Below, piece after piece: positions 24,108-31,138 of a stretch of DNA of 46,040 bases (position 1 is its first letter; each line of letters starts with the position of its first letter). The position numbers and the translations under genes are program-made. This stretch comes from Streptococcus cristatus (GTDB taxonomy: Bacteria; Bacillota; Bacilli; Lactobacillales; Streptococcaceae). The notes under the pieces were generated by a model that made no database searches, had not been told where the DNA came from, and worked only from the letters and a program-made list of their open reading frames with translations. The stretch lies in NCBI RefSeq assembly GCF_003943505.1, contig NZ_RJPS01000013.1:1-46040 (forward strand), written 5' to 3'.

Positions 24108-24425
24108 TTAATCAACTAAAAAATCCAATAACTTTTTAAGAGCTAATCCAGGTTGTTCCTCGGTTTTTATCTCCCGGATATCGCTGCCATTTGGATAGGT
24201 CAATTTATATTCTGCTTCAACCGCGACAATTTCACAGTCAAAAGCTGCAGCAAGGGCCTTGTAAGTCTTTTTGTTTTCTTCGTATTTCTTACGAGGGACC
24301 TTTAAACAATGTTCCAGGCAGCAATAGTCAGCTTCAAATGCCAAAGTACCTCTGCCCTTATATGACTTAAGATAGGCATCTTTTACACGGCTGCGGAATA
24401 CAATCATTTCAGTTTTTTTGTTCAT
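24108..24425 (-). CDS. Hypothetical phage protein (105 aa)
   Basis: The protein contains several Cys residues (DYCCLEHCLKV) and basic segments (FRSRVKDAYLKSYKGRG). It lies between the helicase and ERF genes. The ATG at 24425 has GGAGAAAC upstream. No family recognised. Its place suggests a DNA metabolism role. Confidence 0.6.
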   Translation of the reverse strand: MNKKTEMIVFRSRVKDAYLKSYKGRGTLAFEADYCCLEHCLKVPRKKYEENKKTYKALAAAFDCEIVAVEAEYKLTYPNGSDIREIKTEEQPGLALKKLLDFLVD

Positions 24426-24438
24426 TTTTTGTTTCTCC

Positions 24439-25623
24439 TTAAAAATAAAATTCTACGACTCTAACATCGTGTTGTTGACGGCTACCAGTGATTCGCCAAA
24501 GCAATTGCCGGTAGTCATCATAATCTCCATCAGACGGACTGACAGGATCCAGAACCACAATAGTTTTAAATTTGTGTTGAAGGCCATCAACTCCAACACC
24601 TAATACCTGGCTAGTAGCGACCATATTGGTCTTATCATGTCCTTCTTTCTTGTCACCCGTCCAGATACCGATTTCAGGATGTCGCTCATATATAACCTCG
24701 ACAATCTGCTTGGATTTGCTAACTATCAACATTTCTGTCTTACTTGCCAGCATAAGATCCAACGTGAGCAGCATAGGAGTGTCTGCGTTGACAGCCTTGA
24801 GTTTCGGGAAGTCAATTTCAAAGCCTGTCTGGATCAAATACCGTTCAAAAGTCTTTCGGCCAAATGTCTGTTTGGCCATGGCGTACTTGCCATCTTTCCC
24901 AACAATATTCAACTTCCTAAATTGTTCCAATTCTTTCGGATTAGCAATTAGGCACCAGACTGGCTCAAAGATAACCTCAAATCCGTTGTTTTCCTCAGCC
25001 TCTTCAATAGCTTCAACTTCTTCCCAGCGGAAAAAGTTTGGCAGATTGGCCACGTAGCTTTCATAGTCTCGGAAGTCATCCCATTCTTGCTTAGAATAGC
25101 TAAATTTGGAATATTTCATCTTCCCATGGGCTAGTTGCCAGTTTTCCTTTTGGTTTGGTTCGGCCGTTCCAAAAAATGTCTTTTCAAGCGGATAGAAGTT
25201 TTGCCCCTTCTTCCTGATGGGCGTTGCTGACAGGCCTACAGTATAGCTGCGTTTGACCTTGCGATAAGCTTTCACATTGGCATCACTAGACATATTCTGC
25301 CACTCGTCAATAATGAACACATCGCACTCAATAGACTCTCCGCTTGCAAGTTTGTTCTGCAATCTGCGGTCTGTCATAGTCTCTAATTCAAAATCAGTGT
25401 TGTAGCCTAATTTTTGATAAGTGCTGTTCCATCCGTTCAGGATAGCTAGTCGATTATTGATAACTAGGACTTTTTTGGCTCCCTTGTGCTTTGCGATTTC
25501 AAAAGCGCAGATAGTTTTACCACGGCCGCCGTATGCCTCAAGGAAAATACCAGGGCAGTCACGGTCGCTACGTTTGACCGCTTCAGCTTGCCATTTGCGT
25601 AATTCGATTGCCAATGTCCACAA
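24439..25623 (-). CDS. SF2 DEAD/DEAH-type helicase
   Basis: This 394-residue protein has the SF2 motifs: Walker A GGRGKT (32-37), motif II Asp106-Glu-Trp-Gln, motif III SATP (132-135), and a C-terminal RecA-like half with GVGVDGLQHKFKTIVVLD and an arginine-containing RQLLWRITG. It unwinds or moves DNA in phage replication. The TTG at 25623 is only 3 nt from AGGAGG; a TTG four codons further (TTG GCA) is an alternative. It overlaps the resolvase gene by 41 bp. Confidence 0.88.
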   Translation of the reverse strand: MWTLAIELRKWQAEAVKRSDRDCPGIFLEAYGGRGKTICAFEIAKHKGAKKVLVINNRLAILNGWNSTYQKLGYNTDFELETMTDRRLQNKLASGESIECDVFIIDEWQNMSSDANVKAYRKVKRSYTVGLSATPIRKKGQNFYPLEKTFFGTAEPNQKENWQLAHGKMKYSKFSYSKQEWDDFRDYESYVANLPNFFRWEEVEAIEEAEENNGFEVIFEPVWCLIANPKELEQFRKLNIVGKDGKYAMAKQTFGRKTFERYLIQTGFEIDFPKLKAVNADTPMLLTLDLMLASKTEMLIVSKSKQIVEVIYERHPEIGIWTGDKKEGHDKTNMVATSQVLGVGVDGLQHKFKTIVVLDPVSPSDGDYDDYRQLLWRITGSRQQHDVRVVEFYF

Positions 25624-26047
25624 TCACCTCCTCGATGTCATTCCGTTGGGCATAAAATAGCCCAAGCCTTGCAGCTGCCCTCACATCGTTGTGATGGCTC
25701 TTGTCAAAGGTCCACAGCCCTAAGGCTTTTAGTAAGTCGTTAGGTATATCTGTCTGATAACCTGCATTACGCTGCAGGACCAAGTCCGGATAGCATAGTT
25801 CAATGGCTGCAATAGTTTCTACAACCGAGTTGTCCCTGGAATAATCATTGTCCCTAACCTCAAATTTTTCAACGACCACTATGTCAAATTCAAGACTCCG
25901 ACCAGTCGACTTGAACCAGTTTTTGAAGTTTTGATCGCCAAACGGAAGTACCCAGCTATCGACCAAACTAGCATTGTCTAGCAGGACAATTCCTGTTGTG
26001 CTAGTTTCAATTCGATTGCTTGACGGATCAATTGCTAAAATTCTCAT
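25583..26047 (-). CDS. RuvC-like Holliday junction resolvase
   Basis: This 154-residue protein has the RNase-H-fold acidic set: Asp7 (ILAIDPSSN), Glu60 (IVVVEKFE) and Asp121 in HHNDVRAAARLGL. These match the RuvC-like resolvases used by phages to clear branched DNA before packaging. It overlaps the helicase gene by 41 bp and starts within the stop of the upstream gene (ATGA). Confidence 0.85.
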   Translation of the reverse strand: MRILAIDPSSNRIETSTTGIVLLDNASLVDSWVLPFGDQNFKNWFKSTGRSLEFDIVVVEKFEVRDNDYSRDNSVVETIAAIELCYPDLVLQRNAGYQTDIPNDLLKALGLWTFDKSHHNDVRAAARLGLFYAQRNDIEEVIVDIGNRITQMAS

Positions 26048-26403
26048 ACCTTCACCTTTTCAGAAAGTACACCATCAAACAGAGCCGTCTCAAACCAATT
26101 CTGCTTATTGGCTTTCGCAAAAGCAAACAGTGTTTTCAATTCTTTATGCTGCCTGTCCTTTTCCTTCAATTCTTCCTCATTCGTAAATTCAGGTTTCTCA
26201 CAATCGACCACTTGAATGATCATCTTGTACTCTGGCTTAAACACCTTTTTTCCAAGTCCCATATCTAACTGAACCTCATCCACTTCCTGAAATCCAATCT
26301 TGATATCAAATGGGAAATTTTCGGTCACATTAACAATGATTTCCCGATGACCAATCACGACAGAAATATTTTCTGTAATTTTAGTTTTGTTAATCAATCC
26401 CAT
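26044..26403 (-). CDS. Hypothetical phage protein (119 aa)
   Basis: Mixed beta/charged composition. It overlaps the resolvase gene by 4 bp and shares one base with the Gp157 gene (26403). Residues 90-115 (FAKANKQNWFETALFDG) are helical. No family recognised. It belongs to the replication/recombination transcript. Confidence 0.6.
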   Translation of the reverse strand: MGLINKTKITENISVVIGHREIIVNVTENFPFDIKIGFQEVDEVQLDMGLGKKVFKPEYKMIIQVVDCEKPEFTNEEELKEKDRQHKELKTLFAFAKANKQNWFETALFDGVLSEKVKV

Positions 26404-26882
26404 CAGCGAATCCTCAAACTTCTACTTTCTTGCAAGGTAGCACCCTTGACTTTCTTACCTGCATTCAGCAATTCCTTGATAGCATTTTTGTCAGGTTTTT
26501 TTGTAATTACAAAATATTTCTTAGGCAGTAGATTTTCATCAACAACCACGGATGGTTGATTTTTAGCTAAGGTGACCGTAAAGAGCAAACCCTTGACCTT
26601 TTCATGCCCAGTGGTTTCAAAGGCTTCCTGTAAGCCTGTTTTAAGCCGTGTGATGTCATTCTCAATAGATTTTTTCCGTTTAGTTAAGCGGTCAATTTCT
26701 TCTTTGAGTTGGTCCACATCCGCTTCTTTATTTTTGATAACTTTGACTGTATTTTCGACTTTCTCTTCAAACTGATCTGTCCAATCAATGGAATCCAGGG
26801 TGTCCAGCTTGGTTTCTTCATCCAAGCCTTCCATTTCGTCGATCTGTTTGAAAATTCCTGTCAGCTCATATAAACTAGCCAT
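26403..26882 (-). CDS. Siphovirus Gp157 family protein
   Basis: This 159-residue protein has the Gp157 pattern: an N-terminal LYELTGIFKQIDEMEG, a long coiled coil (residues 45-90) and a C-terminal VVVDENLLPKKYFV then PDKNAIKELLNAGKKVKGA. Gp157 proteins are usual in early genes of streptococcal phages; expression from a plasmid was linked to phage resistance in S. thermophilus phage work. The exact role is unknown. It overlaps the HNH gene upstream by 8 bp. Confidence 0.88.
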   Translation of the reverse strand: MASLYELTGIFKQIDEMEGLDEETKLDTLDSIDWTDQFEEKVENTVKVIKNKEADVDQLKEEIDRLTKRKKSIENDITRLKTGLQEAFETTGHEKVKGLLFTVTLAKNQPSVVVDENLLPKKYFVITKKPDKNAIKELLNAGKKVKGATLQESRSLRIR

Positions 26883-27639
26883 TCTTTTCTACCTCTCTGA
26901 TTTTGTTTGTAAGTTTTGTAAGTCCGATACCAGATTTAGTCAAATCAGCGTCGGACGTAAATAGATGATTTTGATTCATTCTAGCTATTTCGTTTCTTGA
27001 TAGACAAGCTAGATTTGCAATATCATAGTTTGACCGATCTCCATCTAAGAATATGATCGAATGTCCCTTGGGAATTGGCCCATTATGTTCAATCCAGGTC
27101 TTTCTGTGGAGCAGTTCCCAAACATTTGGATCAGCTACTTTGATTTTCGGATAGCCATCTGTTGTTTGAGCAATGGTCCCCACCGGAACATAGTTTGGGG
27201 GTTTATTCCCTTTCTTAAACTGGCCGCTATTTTTTGGCATATTTGGAAGTTTCTTCCCTTTATTCGTTGGCGTATGTCCTTTTTCAAACTGACCAGATAA
27301 GCCACTATTTAAACGATTGTTTCTTCGATAATTCTTGACTTGCTGAGCGGTTAATGACAAACCGAATTTTTCATTCATTTCGGTTGCGAACGTTTGAGAA
27401 GTTTTTCCGACGTAGTTTTTTAAAAAATAGTCATGCTGTTCGCTTGTCAGGATCCTTTTTTTGAATACTTTCCCTACCAGCAGACCGAGGCGTTTACGCA
27501 CTCCGCCAATTTGCGAAGCTGTGTAGTTGGTGCCAAATTTTTCATTTAGCAGTTTTGTTACTTCTGGAGTCAGCCGTCCTGGACAAATTTCCTGCATATA
27601 ATCAGTGTATTCATTCTTCCAGCAAAGCGATCGGGGCAT
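26875..27639 (-). CDS. HNH homing-type endonuclease with DNA-binding repeats
   Basis: The start is ATG 27639 (MPRSLCWK), 6 nt after AGGTG; earlier start codons at 27648 and 27645 overlap that site. The 254-residue protein has two copies of a helix-turn-helix repeat (LNEKFGTNYTASQIGGVRKRL and MNEKFGLSLTAQQVKNYRRNN), a Lys/Gly-rich linker and a C-terminal HNH domain (HRKTWIEHNGPIPKGHSIIF, then NYDIANLACLSR). This is a free-standing homing endonuclease, a selfish element among the early genes. It overlaps both neighbours. Confidence 0.88.
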   Translation of the reverse strand: MPRSLCWKNEYTDYMQEICPGRLTPEVTKLLNEKFGTNYTASQIGGVRKRLGLLVGKVFKKRILTSEQHDYFLKNYVGKTSQTFATEMNEKFGLSLTAQQVKNYRRNNRLNSGLSGQFEKGHTPTNKGKKLPNMPKNSGQFKKGNKPPNYVPVGTIAQTTDGYPKIKVADPNVWELLHRKTWIEHNGPIPKGHSIIFLDGDRSNYDIANLACLSRNEIARMNQNHLFTSDADLTKSGIGLTKLTNKIREVEKNG

Positions 27640-27841
27640 TGACATCACCTACCTTATCTTTAAATCTCTCAGCGTCCAAGGCCAGTTGCCCAGCCTGCAA
27701 GATTTGGCCAGAAATTGCAACCATCTGCTTTGAACGCTGGAGCTCTACTTTTAGCTCTTCTGTAGTGAGATCTCTGTCATCCAGAGTCTCCAGTTGAGCA
27801 AAGAGCGTGTTGGTTAAATCTGATAATTTATTTCTAACCAC
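27611..27841 (-). CDS. Small helical phage protein of unknown function
   Basis: This 76-residue, acidic, helical protein (LFAQLETLDDRDLTTEELKV, QLALDAERFKDKVGD) starts one base into the preceding stop (27841), which suggests coupling. It overlaps the HNH gene by 29 bp. Short proteins of this form are common in streptococcal phage early regions. Function unknown. Confidence 0.6.
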   Translation of the reverse strand: MVRNKLSDLTNTLFAQLETLDDRDLTTEELKVELQRSKQMVAISGQILQAGQLALDAERFKDKVGDVNAPIALLEE

Positions 27842-28182
27842 TACTTCGTTACCTCTTTCATCAGTTTATTAGCTTCTTTAATCAGCAACCTCATTGTGTT
27901 GCTGTCTGTTTCCTTTTCAGCTGCTCTTGTCAGCATCTCTACCCACTCTCGTCTGGTATCGTTCTTCCAATCCACCAAATCAGCAAGTGCCTCTGATGCT
28001 CCAAAATAAGTCGAATAGTCCAACGTTTTGTCTTCCAGACGGACACATCTGCCTGCTTTGACATCTTTGGATACAGTCGCCCTGACATTTACATTTGTTG
28101 TTTTGACAGCTTCTGCCACTTCATCATAGCTGGCAGCGGGATACTCTTTATAATATTCCCTGATGCGTTCCGCCTGTGTCAT
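27841..28182 (-). CDS. Small putative DNA-binding early protein
   Basis: This is a 113-residue protein. Residues 1-50 look like a winged helix (RIREYYKEYPAASYDEVAEA, NVNVRATVSKDVKAGRCVRL). The C-terminal half is helical and charged. It may regulate early genes or bind DNA in replication; this is inference from the fold-like pattern. It overlaps the next gene by 1 bp. Confidence 0.55.
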   Translation of the reverse strand: MTQAERIREYYKEYPAASYDEVAEAVKTTNVNVRATVSKDVKAGRCVRLEDKTLDYSTYFGASEALADLVDWKNDTRREWVEMLTRAAEKETDSNTMRLLIKEANKLMKEVTK

Positions 28183-28183
28183 A

Positions 28184-28420
28184 TCATCCCACCCCCTTCA
28201 CTGTGAAAGACTGAGTATCATGCTTGCGTACTTCGGCCATTCTCTGATTTTGCTCGATCATATATTCATTTTGCGCCCAGATAACGTACCTTGCATACAA
28301 GTCTATCTCTGCTTGTTTTTCAGCTTCTAGCCGTCTTTTTTTCAAGTCAACGTGACTTGTCCATAAAGCTCCCAGCAGCAAGCTGGAAACAAAGCAAACC
28401 GCTCCTAAAACCTCATTCAT
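28184..28420 (-). CDS. Small membrane-anchored phage protein
   Basis: This 78-residue protein has one N-terminal transmembrane segment (residues 4-22, VLGAVCFVSSLLLGALW) followed by a charged helix (DLKKRRLEAEKQAEIDLYA). The arrangement resembles the next upstream gene, so the pair may form a membrane complex. Expressed early. Function unknown. Confidence 0.6.
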   Translation of the reverse strand: MNEVLGAVCFVSSLLLGALWTSHVDLKKRRLEAEKQAEIDLYARYVIWAQNEYMIEQNQRMAEVRKHDTQSFTVKGVG

Positions 28421-28424
28421 TTTC

Positions 28425-28688
28425 TCATCCTCCCGGAAAATCTGCTTCTCCTGTCGCTTTCCAATGTTGGAACTCGTAGTACATATTATTAAATTTATTG
28501 ATCATCACGTCCTGCCGCTTGTTAGTATCAGACTGTACGCGAATACTGTCGCGATTGTCCTTGATCTGCTCCTGCAGCTCACGGATTTGCTGATTTTGCT
28601 TATCGATAGTCTGCACGCCAGCGATGACCAGTAGTACGATTGCGACTACTTGCAACAAAACTAATCTTTTAAGATCTTTAAGACTCAT
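28425..28688 (-). CDS. Small membrane-anchored coiled-coil phage protein
   Basis: This 87-residue protein has a transmembrane segment at residues 9-27 (LVLLQVVAIVLLVIAGV), then a coiled coil (QIRELQEQIKDNRDSIRVQ), and a Gly-rich end. It starts 10 bp inside the hexapeptide-repeat gene. A role in superinfection exclusion or as a membrane anchor is possible, but nothing in the sequence is diagnostic. Confidence 0.6.
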   Translation of the reverse strand: MSLKDLKRLVLLQVVAIVLLVIAGVQTIDKQNQQIRELQEQIKDNRDSIRVQSDTNKRQDVMINKFNNMYYEFQHWKATGEADFPGG

Positions 28689-29256
28689 CTAACGCCTCCA
28701 ATTTTTCTACAAATTCGACATATGCTTTGTAAAAATCGCCCGATTTGTCACTATCTTGGTAAGCTTTGTCAATCAGCTCCTGACCCGTCCCATAAAAACA
28801 GCCTACTTTCCACATTTTATTAGATTTCGTATAAGTAAAATAGCGACCACTTGACCAATGATTTTTAAATACAATGTAATCTTTTATATTTTTTATCTCA
28901 GCGTCACCAGAGACCCAAGCGTCACCAGAGACCCAAGCGTCACCAGAGACCCGAGCGTCACCAGAGACCCAAGCGTTACCAGAGACCCGAGCGTCACCAG
29001 AGACCCAAGCGTCACCAGAGACCCGAGCGTTACCAGAGACCCAAGCGTCACCAGAGACCCGAGCGTTACCAGAGACCCAAGCGTTACCAGAGACCCAAGC
29101 GTCACCAGAGTGACTCAAATTATCTTCTTTGCTGATATACCCGCCTAGCTCTCCTGCTTCCACACTTCCGAAGCTAATTAAGGCTCTAATTCTAAATAGC
29201 TTCCAGCCCCAGAATGTGATGGTATCATCGACTACTAATTCATACTTTTTACTCAT
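28678..29256 (-). CDS. Hexapeptide-repeat phage protein (left-handed beta-helix)
   Basis: The start is ATG 29256 (MSKKYELVVDD), behind AAAGGGTG; a GTG at 29265 overlaps the upstream stop. The 192-residue protein has three parts. First is a conserved N-terminus (ITFWGWKLFRIRALISFG...GGYISKEDNLS). Next come 12 hexapeptides SGxAxV, with only two positions variable (D/N and W/R). Last is a C-terminal domain (NHWSSGRYFTYT, MWKVGCFYGTGQELIDKAY). Similar proteins occur in many phages and form left-handed beta helices. Function unknown. Confidence 0.75.
   Translation of the reverse strand: MSKKYELVVDDTITFWGWKLFRIRALISFGSVEAGELGGYISKEDNLSHSGDAWVSGNAWVSGNARVSGDAWVSGNARVSGDAWVSGDARVSGNAWVSGDARVSGDAWVSGDAWVSGDAEIKNIKDYIVFKNHWSSGRYFTYTKSNKMWKVGCFYGTGQELIDKAYQDSDKSGDFYKAYVEFVEKLEALDES
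28903..29111. repeat. 18-bp tandem repeat array (about 12 units)
   Basis: The unit GCGTCACCAGAGACCCAA is repeated about 12 times with only two variable bases: T/C in GCGT[C/T]A and A/G in CCC[A/G]A. All differences are transitions, which code for N or D and W or R. The repeat has no stop codon in any frame, which explains the spurious open frames on both strands. Slippage could change copy number in frame. Confidence 0.95.
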
Positions 29257-29261
29257 TTTTT

Positions 29262-29483
29262 TCACCCTTTCTTAAACGTCACAATCTTATCTCCGCCAAT
29301 CAGCTTGCCGCCTTTTGGCACAACCTCGAAAGACACGCCTTCTGTTGACTTTCTAAGGTTCTCCAACTCGTTTCTGACGACTTCTACGGGCTTTTTGGCT
29401 AGATTGTTCTTGTAGACGTTTCCTAGCCGCCAATTGTCGCGTTCCCAATCTAAAATTAGGCGTCTTTGTTCAATATTTTGCAT
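29262..29483 (-). CDS. Small basic phage protein of unknown function
   Basis: This 73-residue, Lys/Arg-rich protein (RRLILDWERDNWRLGNVYKN, VPKGGKLIGGDKIVTFKKG) lies between the hexapeptide-repeat gene (5-bp overlap region) and a regulatory gap. The ATG at 29483 follows AGAGGGAG. No family recognised. Confidence 0.55.
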   Translation of the reverse strand: MQNIEQRRLILDWERDNWRLGNVYKNNLAKKPVEVVRNELENLRKSTEGVSFEVVPKGGKLIGGDKIVTFKKG

Positions 29484-29497
29484 CTAATCACTCCCTC

Positions 29498-29557
29498 TGT
29501 TATAATTAAGTAAATATTTTGGTTTGCTGCCGACTTTTTTGTCGGTAGCTTTTTTTA
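29498..29557 (+). ncRNA. Possible short antisense RNA (extended -10 plus terminator)
   Basis: On the plus strand TGT-TATAAT (29498-29506) is followed by about 20 nt and a 9-bp hairpin (GCTGCCGAC 29526-29534, loop T6, GTCGGTAGC 29541-29549) with T7. It would give a short RNA of about 45 nt opposite the early transcript. Its layout matches that at 18735-18790, including TATT-GG-TT-GCTG between the -10 and the hairpin. Confidence 0.45.
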
Positions 29558-29833
29558 TTTTGCAAGCGACCGGCAAAATCGCAGGGCATCTTCGAGGTCG
29601 TAGAGGTACTTTCCACCTTTCGCCTTTTGCATGCTACGGAACTTTCCTTGGTCTCGCCACGCTTCAAGAGTCGAGCGGCCCCAGCCGGTTTTGGCTTTCA
29701 GCTCAGTAATGGTAACCCAAGTAGTCTTTTGAGATACCTGTCTTTTCGCTTCTGCTAGAGCTTGCTTGTTTAGCTCGACCAGTTCCTCAAAGAGCTCGGC
29801 CTTGAAACTGTCTCCGAATAATTCAAGAGCCAT
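29555..29833 (-). CDS. Excisionase-like / MerR-type DNA-binding protein
   Basis: This 92-residue protein has a helix-turn-helix near residues 42-65 (ITELKAKTGWGRSTLEAWRD) followed by a wing-like GGKYLYDLEDALRFCRSL, the pattern of excisionase-family and DUF771-type phage proteins. It sits next to the Cro-like gene, with an 8-bp gap, in the first early transcript. It may bend DNA at the attachment site or regulate early genes. Strong ATG context is absent; GATAAGTCATG precedes. Confidence 0.65.
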   Translation of the reverse strand: MALELFGDSFKAELFEELVELNKQALAEAKRQVSQKTTWVTITELKAKTGWGRSTLEAWRDQGKFRSMQKAKGGKYLYDLEDALRFCRSLAK

Positions 29834-29841
29834 GACTTATC

Positions 29842-30054
29842 CTACCTTTCCTCAAATTTGACCCAGCTCTCGCTGATATTCAACTTCTTCTTGATTTCAA
29901 GCTTTAACTGATCGCTACCGTGGCCAGTTTTGAAAAGCTGTGTAATCATCGCTGGGCTGACACCGACAACAGTAGCCAAATCACTGCGTGACCAACCTTT
30001 TTCATCTAGTCGCTTCTGAACCAGTTCAAGCCATTTTTGGTGCTGTTGACTCAT
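29842..30054 (-). CDS. Cro-like helix-turn-helix regulator
   Basis: This 70-residue protein is a single XRE-type helix-turn-helix (VQKRLDEKGWSRSDLATVVGV then PAMITQLFKTGHGSDQL). As the first leftward gene opposite the CI-like repressor it should act as Cro, favouring the lytic path. AAAGGAGAAGGAGC precedes the ATG. The promoter at 30102-30130 lies 48 nt upstream of the start. Confidence 0.85.
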   Translation of the reverse strand: MSQQHQKWLELVQKRLDEKGWSRSDLATVVGVSPAMITQLFKTGHGSDQLKLEIKKKLNISESWVKFEER

Positions 30055-30101
30055 GCTCCTTCTCCTTTCTAACTAATATCAAGTTAAAAAGTTAGTAAAA
30101 C

Positions 30102-30130
30102 ATTTTATAAAAACGCTTGACATTTTACAA
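30102..30130 (-). promoter_or_regulatory. Early (cro) promoter
   Basis: Minus-strand TTGTAA (30130-30125), 17-nt spacer and TAAAAT (30107-30102) lie about 48 nt upstream of the Cro start. It overlaps the oppositely directed promoter at 30117-30145. Confidence 0.7.
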
Positions 30131-30145
30131 TCTATTGTTTAAAAT
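30117..30145 (+). promoter_or_regulatory. Lysogeny promoter candidate
   Basis: Plus-strand TTGACA (30117-30122), 17-nt spacer and TAAAAT (30140-30145) form a near-consensus promoter facing cI. The leader to the ATG at 30358 would be about 205 nt. No better plus-strand promoter lies closer; a weak one may exist near 30289. Confidence 0.65.
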
Positions 30146-30267
30146 ATAAGCATAATTAAAAACCTTGATAAAACATTATATCTATCAATTTTCTTGCTCG
30201 CCAAAGCTATTTATTTTTAGATAAGTTTTAACTTTGTTTTTTACTAACTTATTAACTTACAAAAACT

Positions 30268-30296
30268 ATTGTAAACTATTGATTGTGTTTTGTCAA
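30268..30296 (-). promoter_or_regulatory. Second leftward promoter in the control region
   Basis: Minus-strand TTGACA (30296-30291), 17-nt spacer and TACAAT (30273-30268). It faces the plus-strand promoter at 30117 with which it shares an ACAATCnATnGTTTA core. Its transcript would have a leader of about 205 nt before cro. Confidence 0.6.
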
Positions 30297-30357
30297 CAAC
30301 TTTACACACAAAAGTTTAAATATTTTTTGTCGTGTTCCCAGAAAGGTTGAAAAATCA

Positions 30358-30711
30358 ATGTTTCCGACATTCGACAGAATTAAAGAACTTTGCCAAAAAC
30401 GCGGTATTTCACTGAGTAAGTTGGAGGAAGCTCTCGGATATAGCAGAAATACAATCTATAGCATGAAGACAAAAAAACCAAATGCTGAGCGTATTTCTGA
30501 AATCGCTGACTACTTTCATGTTTCAACCGATTACTTGCTCGGTCGGACAGACAACCCAGCGATAGCAAATGACGACACCATCGCGGGCTACACATCTGAC
30601 GACTTGCGAAAGATGGCAGAGAATGCCAAGACATTCGATGGTAAGCCACTCACAGAAGAGGATATAGACGCCATCCAAAATATCATTGAAATTTACTTGA
30701 GAGGTAGATAG
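30358..30711 (+). CDS. CI-like repressor (short form)
   Basis: The start is ATG 30358 (MFPTFDRIKEL), behind GAAAGG; earlier in-frame codons to 30283 lie in the control region. The 117-residue protein has an XRE helix-turn-helix (ISLSKLEEALGYSRNTIYSM then RISEIADYFHVSTDYLLGR) but no self-cleavage domain. Short repressors of this type (ICEBs1 ImmR-like) are removed by an ImmA-type peptidase, and such a gene lies downstream at 31618. It should hold the lysogenic state. Confidence 0.85.
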   Translation: MFPTFDRIKELCQKRGISLSKLEEALGYSRNTIYSMKTKKPNAERISEIADYFHVSTDYLLGRTDNPAIANDDTIAGYTSDDLRKMAENAKTFDGKPLTEEDIDAIQNIIEIYLRGR

Positions 30712-30712
30712 T

Positions 30713-31135
30713 ATGACAAGCATTCCTATGAAAAAGAACCCGTTTAAAGAAAAAATGACGGCAATCAGGATCGTCAATCCTGAAACTGCTCAATTCCTTG
30801 GAACTATCACGAACTTCGATATGTTCCCTGGCTCAGCATCTTTAGTTGCATATTTAGATTTCTTTAATATAAGACCTGAAACAGACTATATCTTATCTCT
30901 AACTGCCCACTTTCCCGATGGTACATCTTATCCTGTACATGCCACTAGAATAAATATTGCGGCACTAGATTTTGTGTTGATAAAAGATGGCTATGGTAAA
31001 GCTACCGGAAATTTCAATTTTAATTTTACGATACAGAAACCGAGTGATTTTTACTTTTTCTTTGTTTTGATGGATGAGAATGGGGAGGAAGTTGATACGG
31101 CTTATAGTTATCATTATTTTGGAAAGTGGGGGTAA
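30713..31135 (+). CDS. Lysogeny-module protein of unknown function
   Basis: This 140-residue protein lies directly after the repressor gene (1-bp gap), with GAGGTAGATAGT before ATG. It has beta-strand-rich, aromatic content (NFDMFPGSASLVAYLDFFNI, DFYFFFVLMDENGEEVD), no signal peptide and no clear family. It may be related to small uncharacterised proteins found beside phage repressors. Because it shares the repressor transcript it should be made in the lysogen. Confidence 0.6.
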   Translation: MTSIPMKKNPFKEKMTAIRIVNPETAQFLGTITNFDMFPGSASLVAYLDFFNIRPETDYILSLTAHFPDGTSYPVHATRINIAALDFVLIKDGYGKATGNFNFNFTIQKPSDFYFFFVLMDENGEEVDTAYSYHYFGKWG

Positions 31136-31138
31136 ACA

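Larger units (their letters stand above)
30055..30357. promoter_or_regulatory. Lysis-lysogeny control region
   Basis: This non-coding, A/T-rich region separates divergent cro-like and cI-like genes. I see three promoters: minus TTGTAA-N17-TAAAAT (30130-30102) for cro; plus TTGACA-N17-TAAAAT (30117-30145) reading toward cI; and minus TTGACA-N17-TACAAT (30296-30268). The first two overlap on opposite strands. A 20-bp motif TTTTACTAACTTWTTAACTT occurs at 30239-30258 (plus) and in inverse near 30081-30100, and likely includes operators. Confidence 0.8.

Noticed and set aside
28903..29111. CRISPR array
   Set aside because: The repeat is coding, has no spacers and is in frame with conserved protein ends.
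28858..29148. A long plus-strand open frame of repeated VTRDPS and a minus-strand frame of VTLGSL
   Set aside because: Both are by-products of the 18-bp repeat, which has no stop in any frame; only the hexapeptide frame has conserved flanking domains and a ribosome site.
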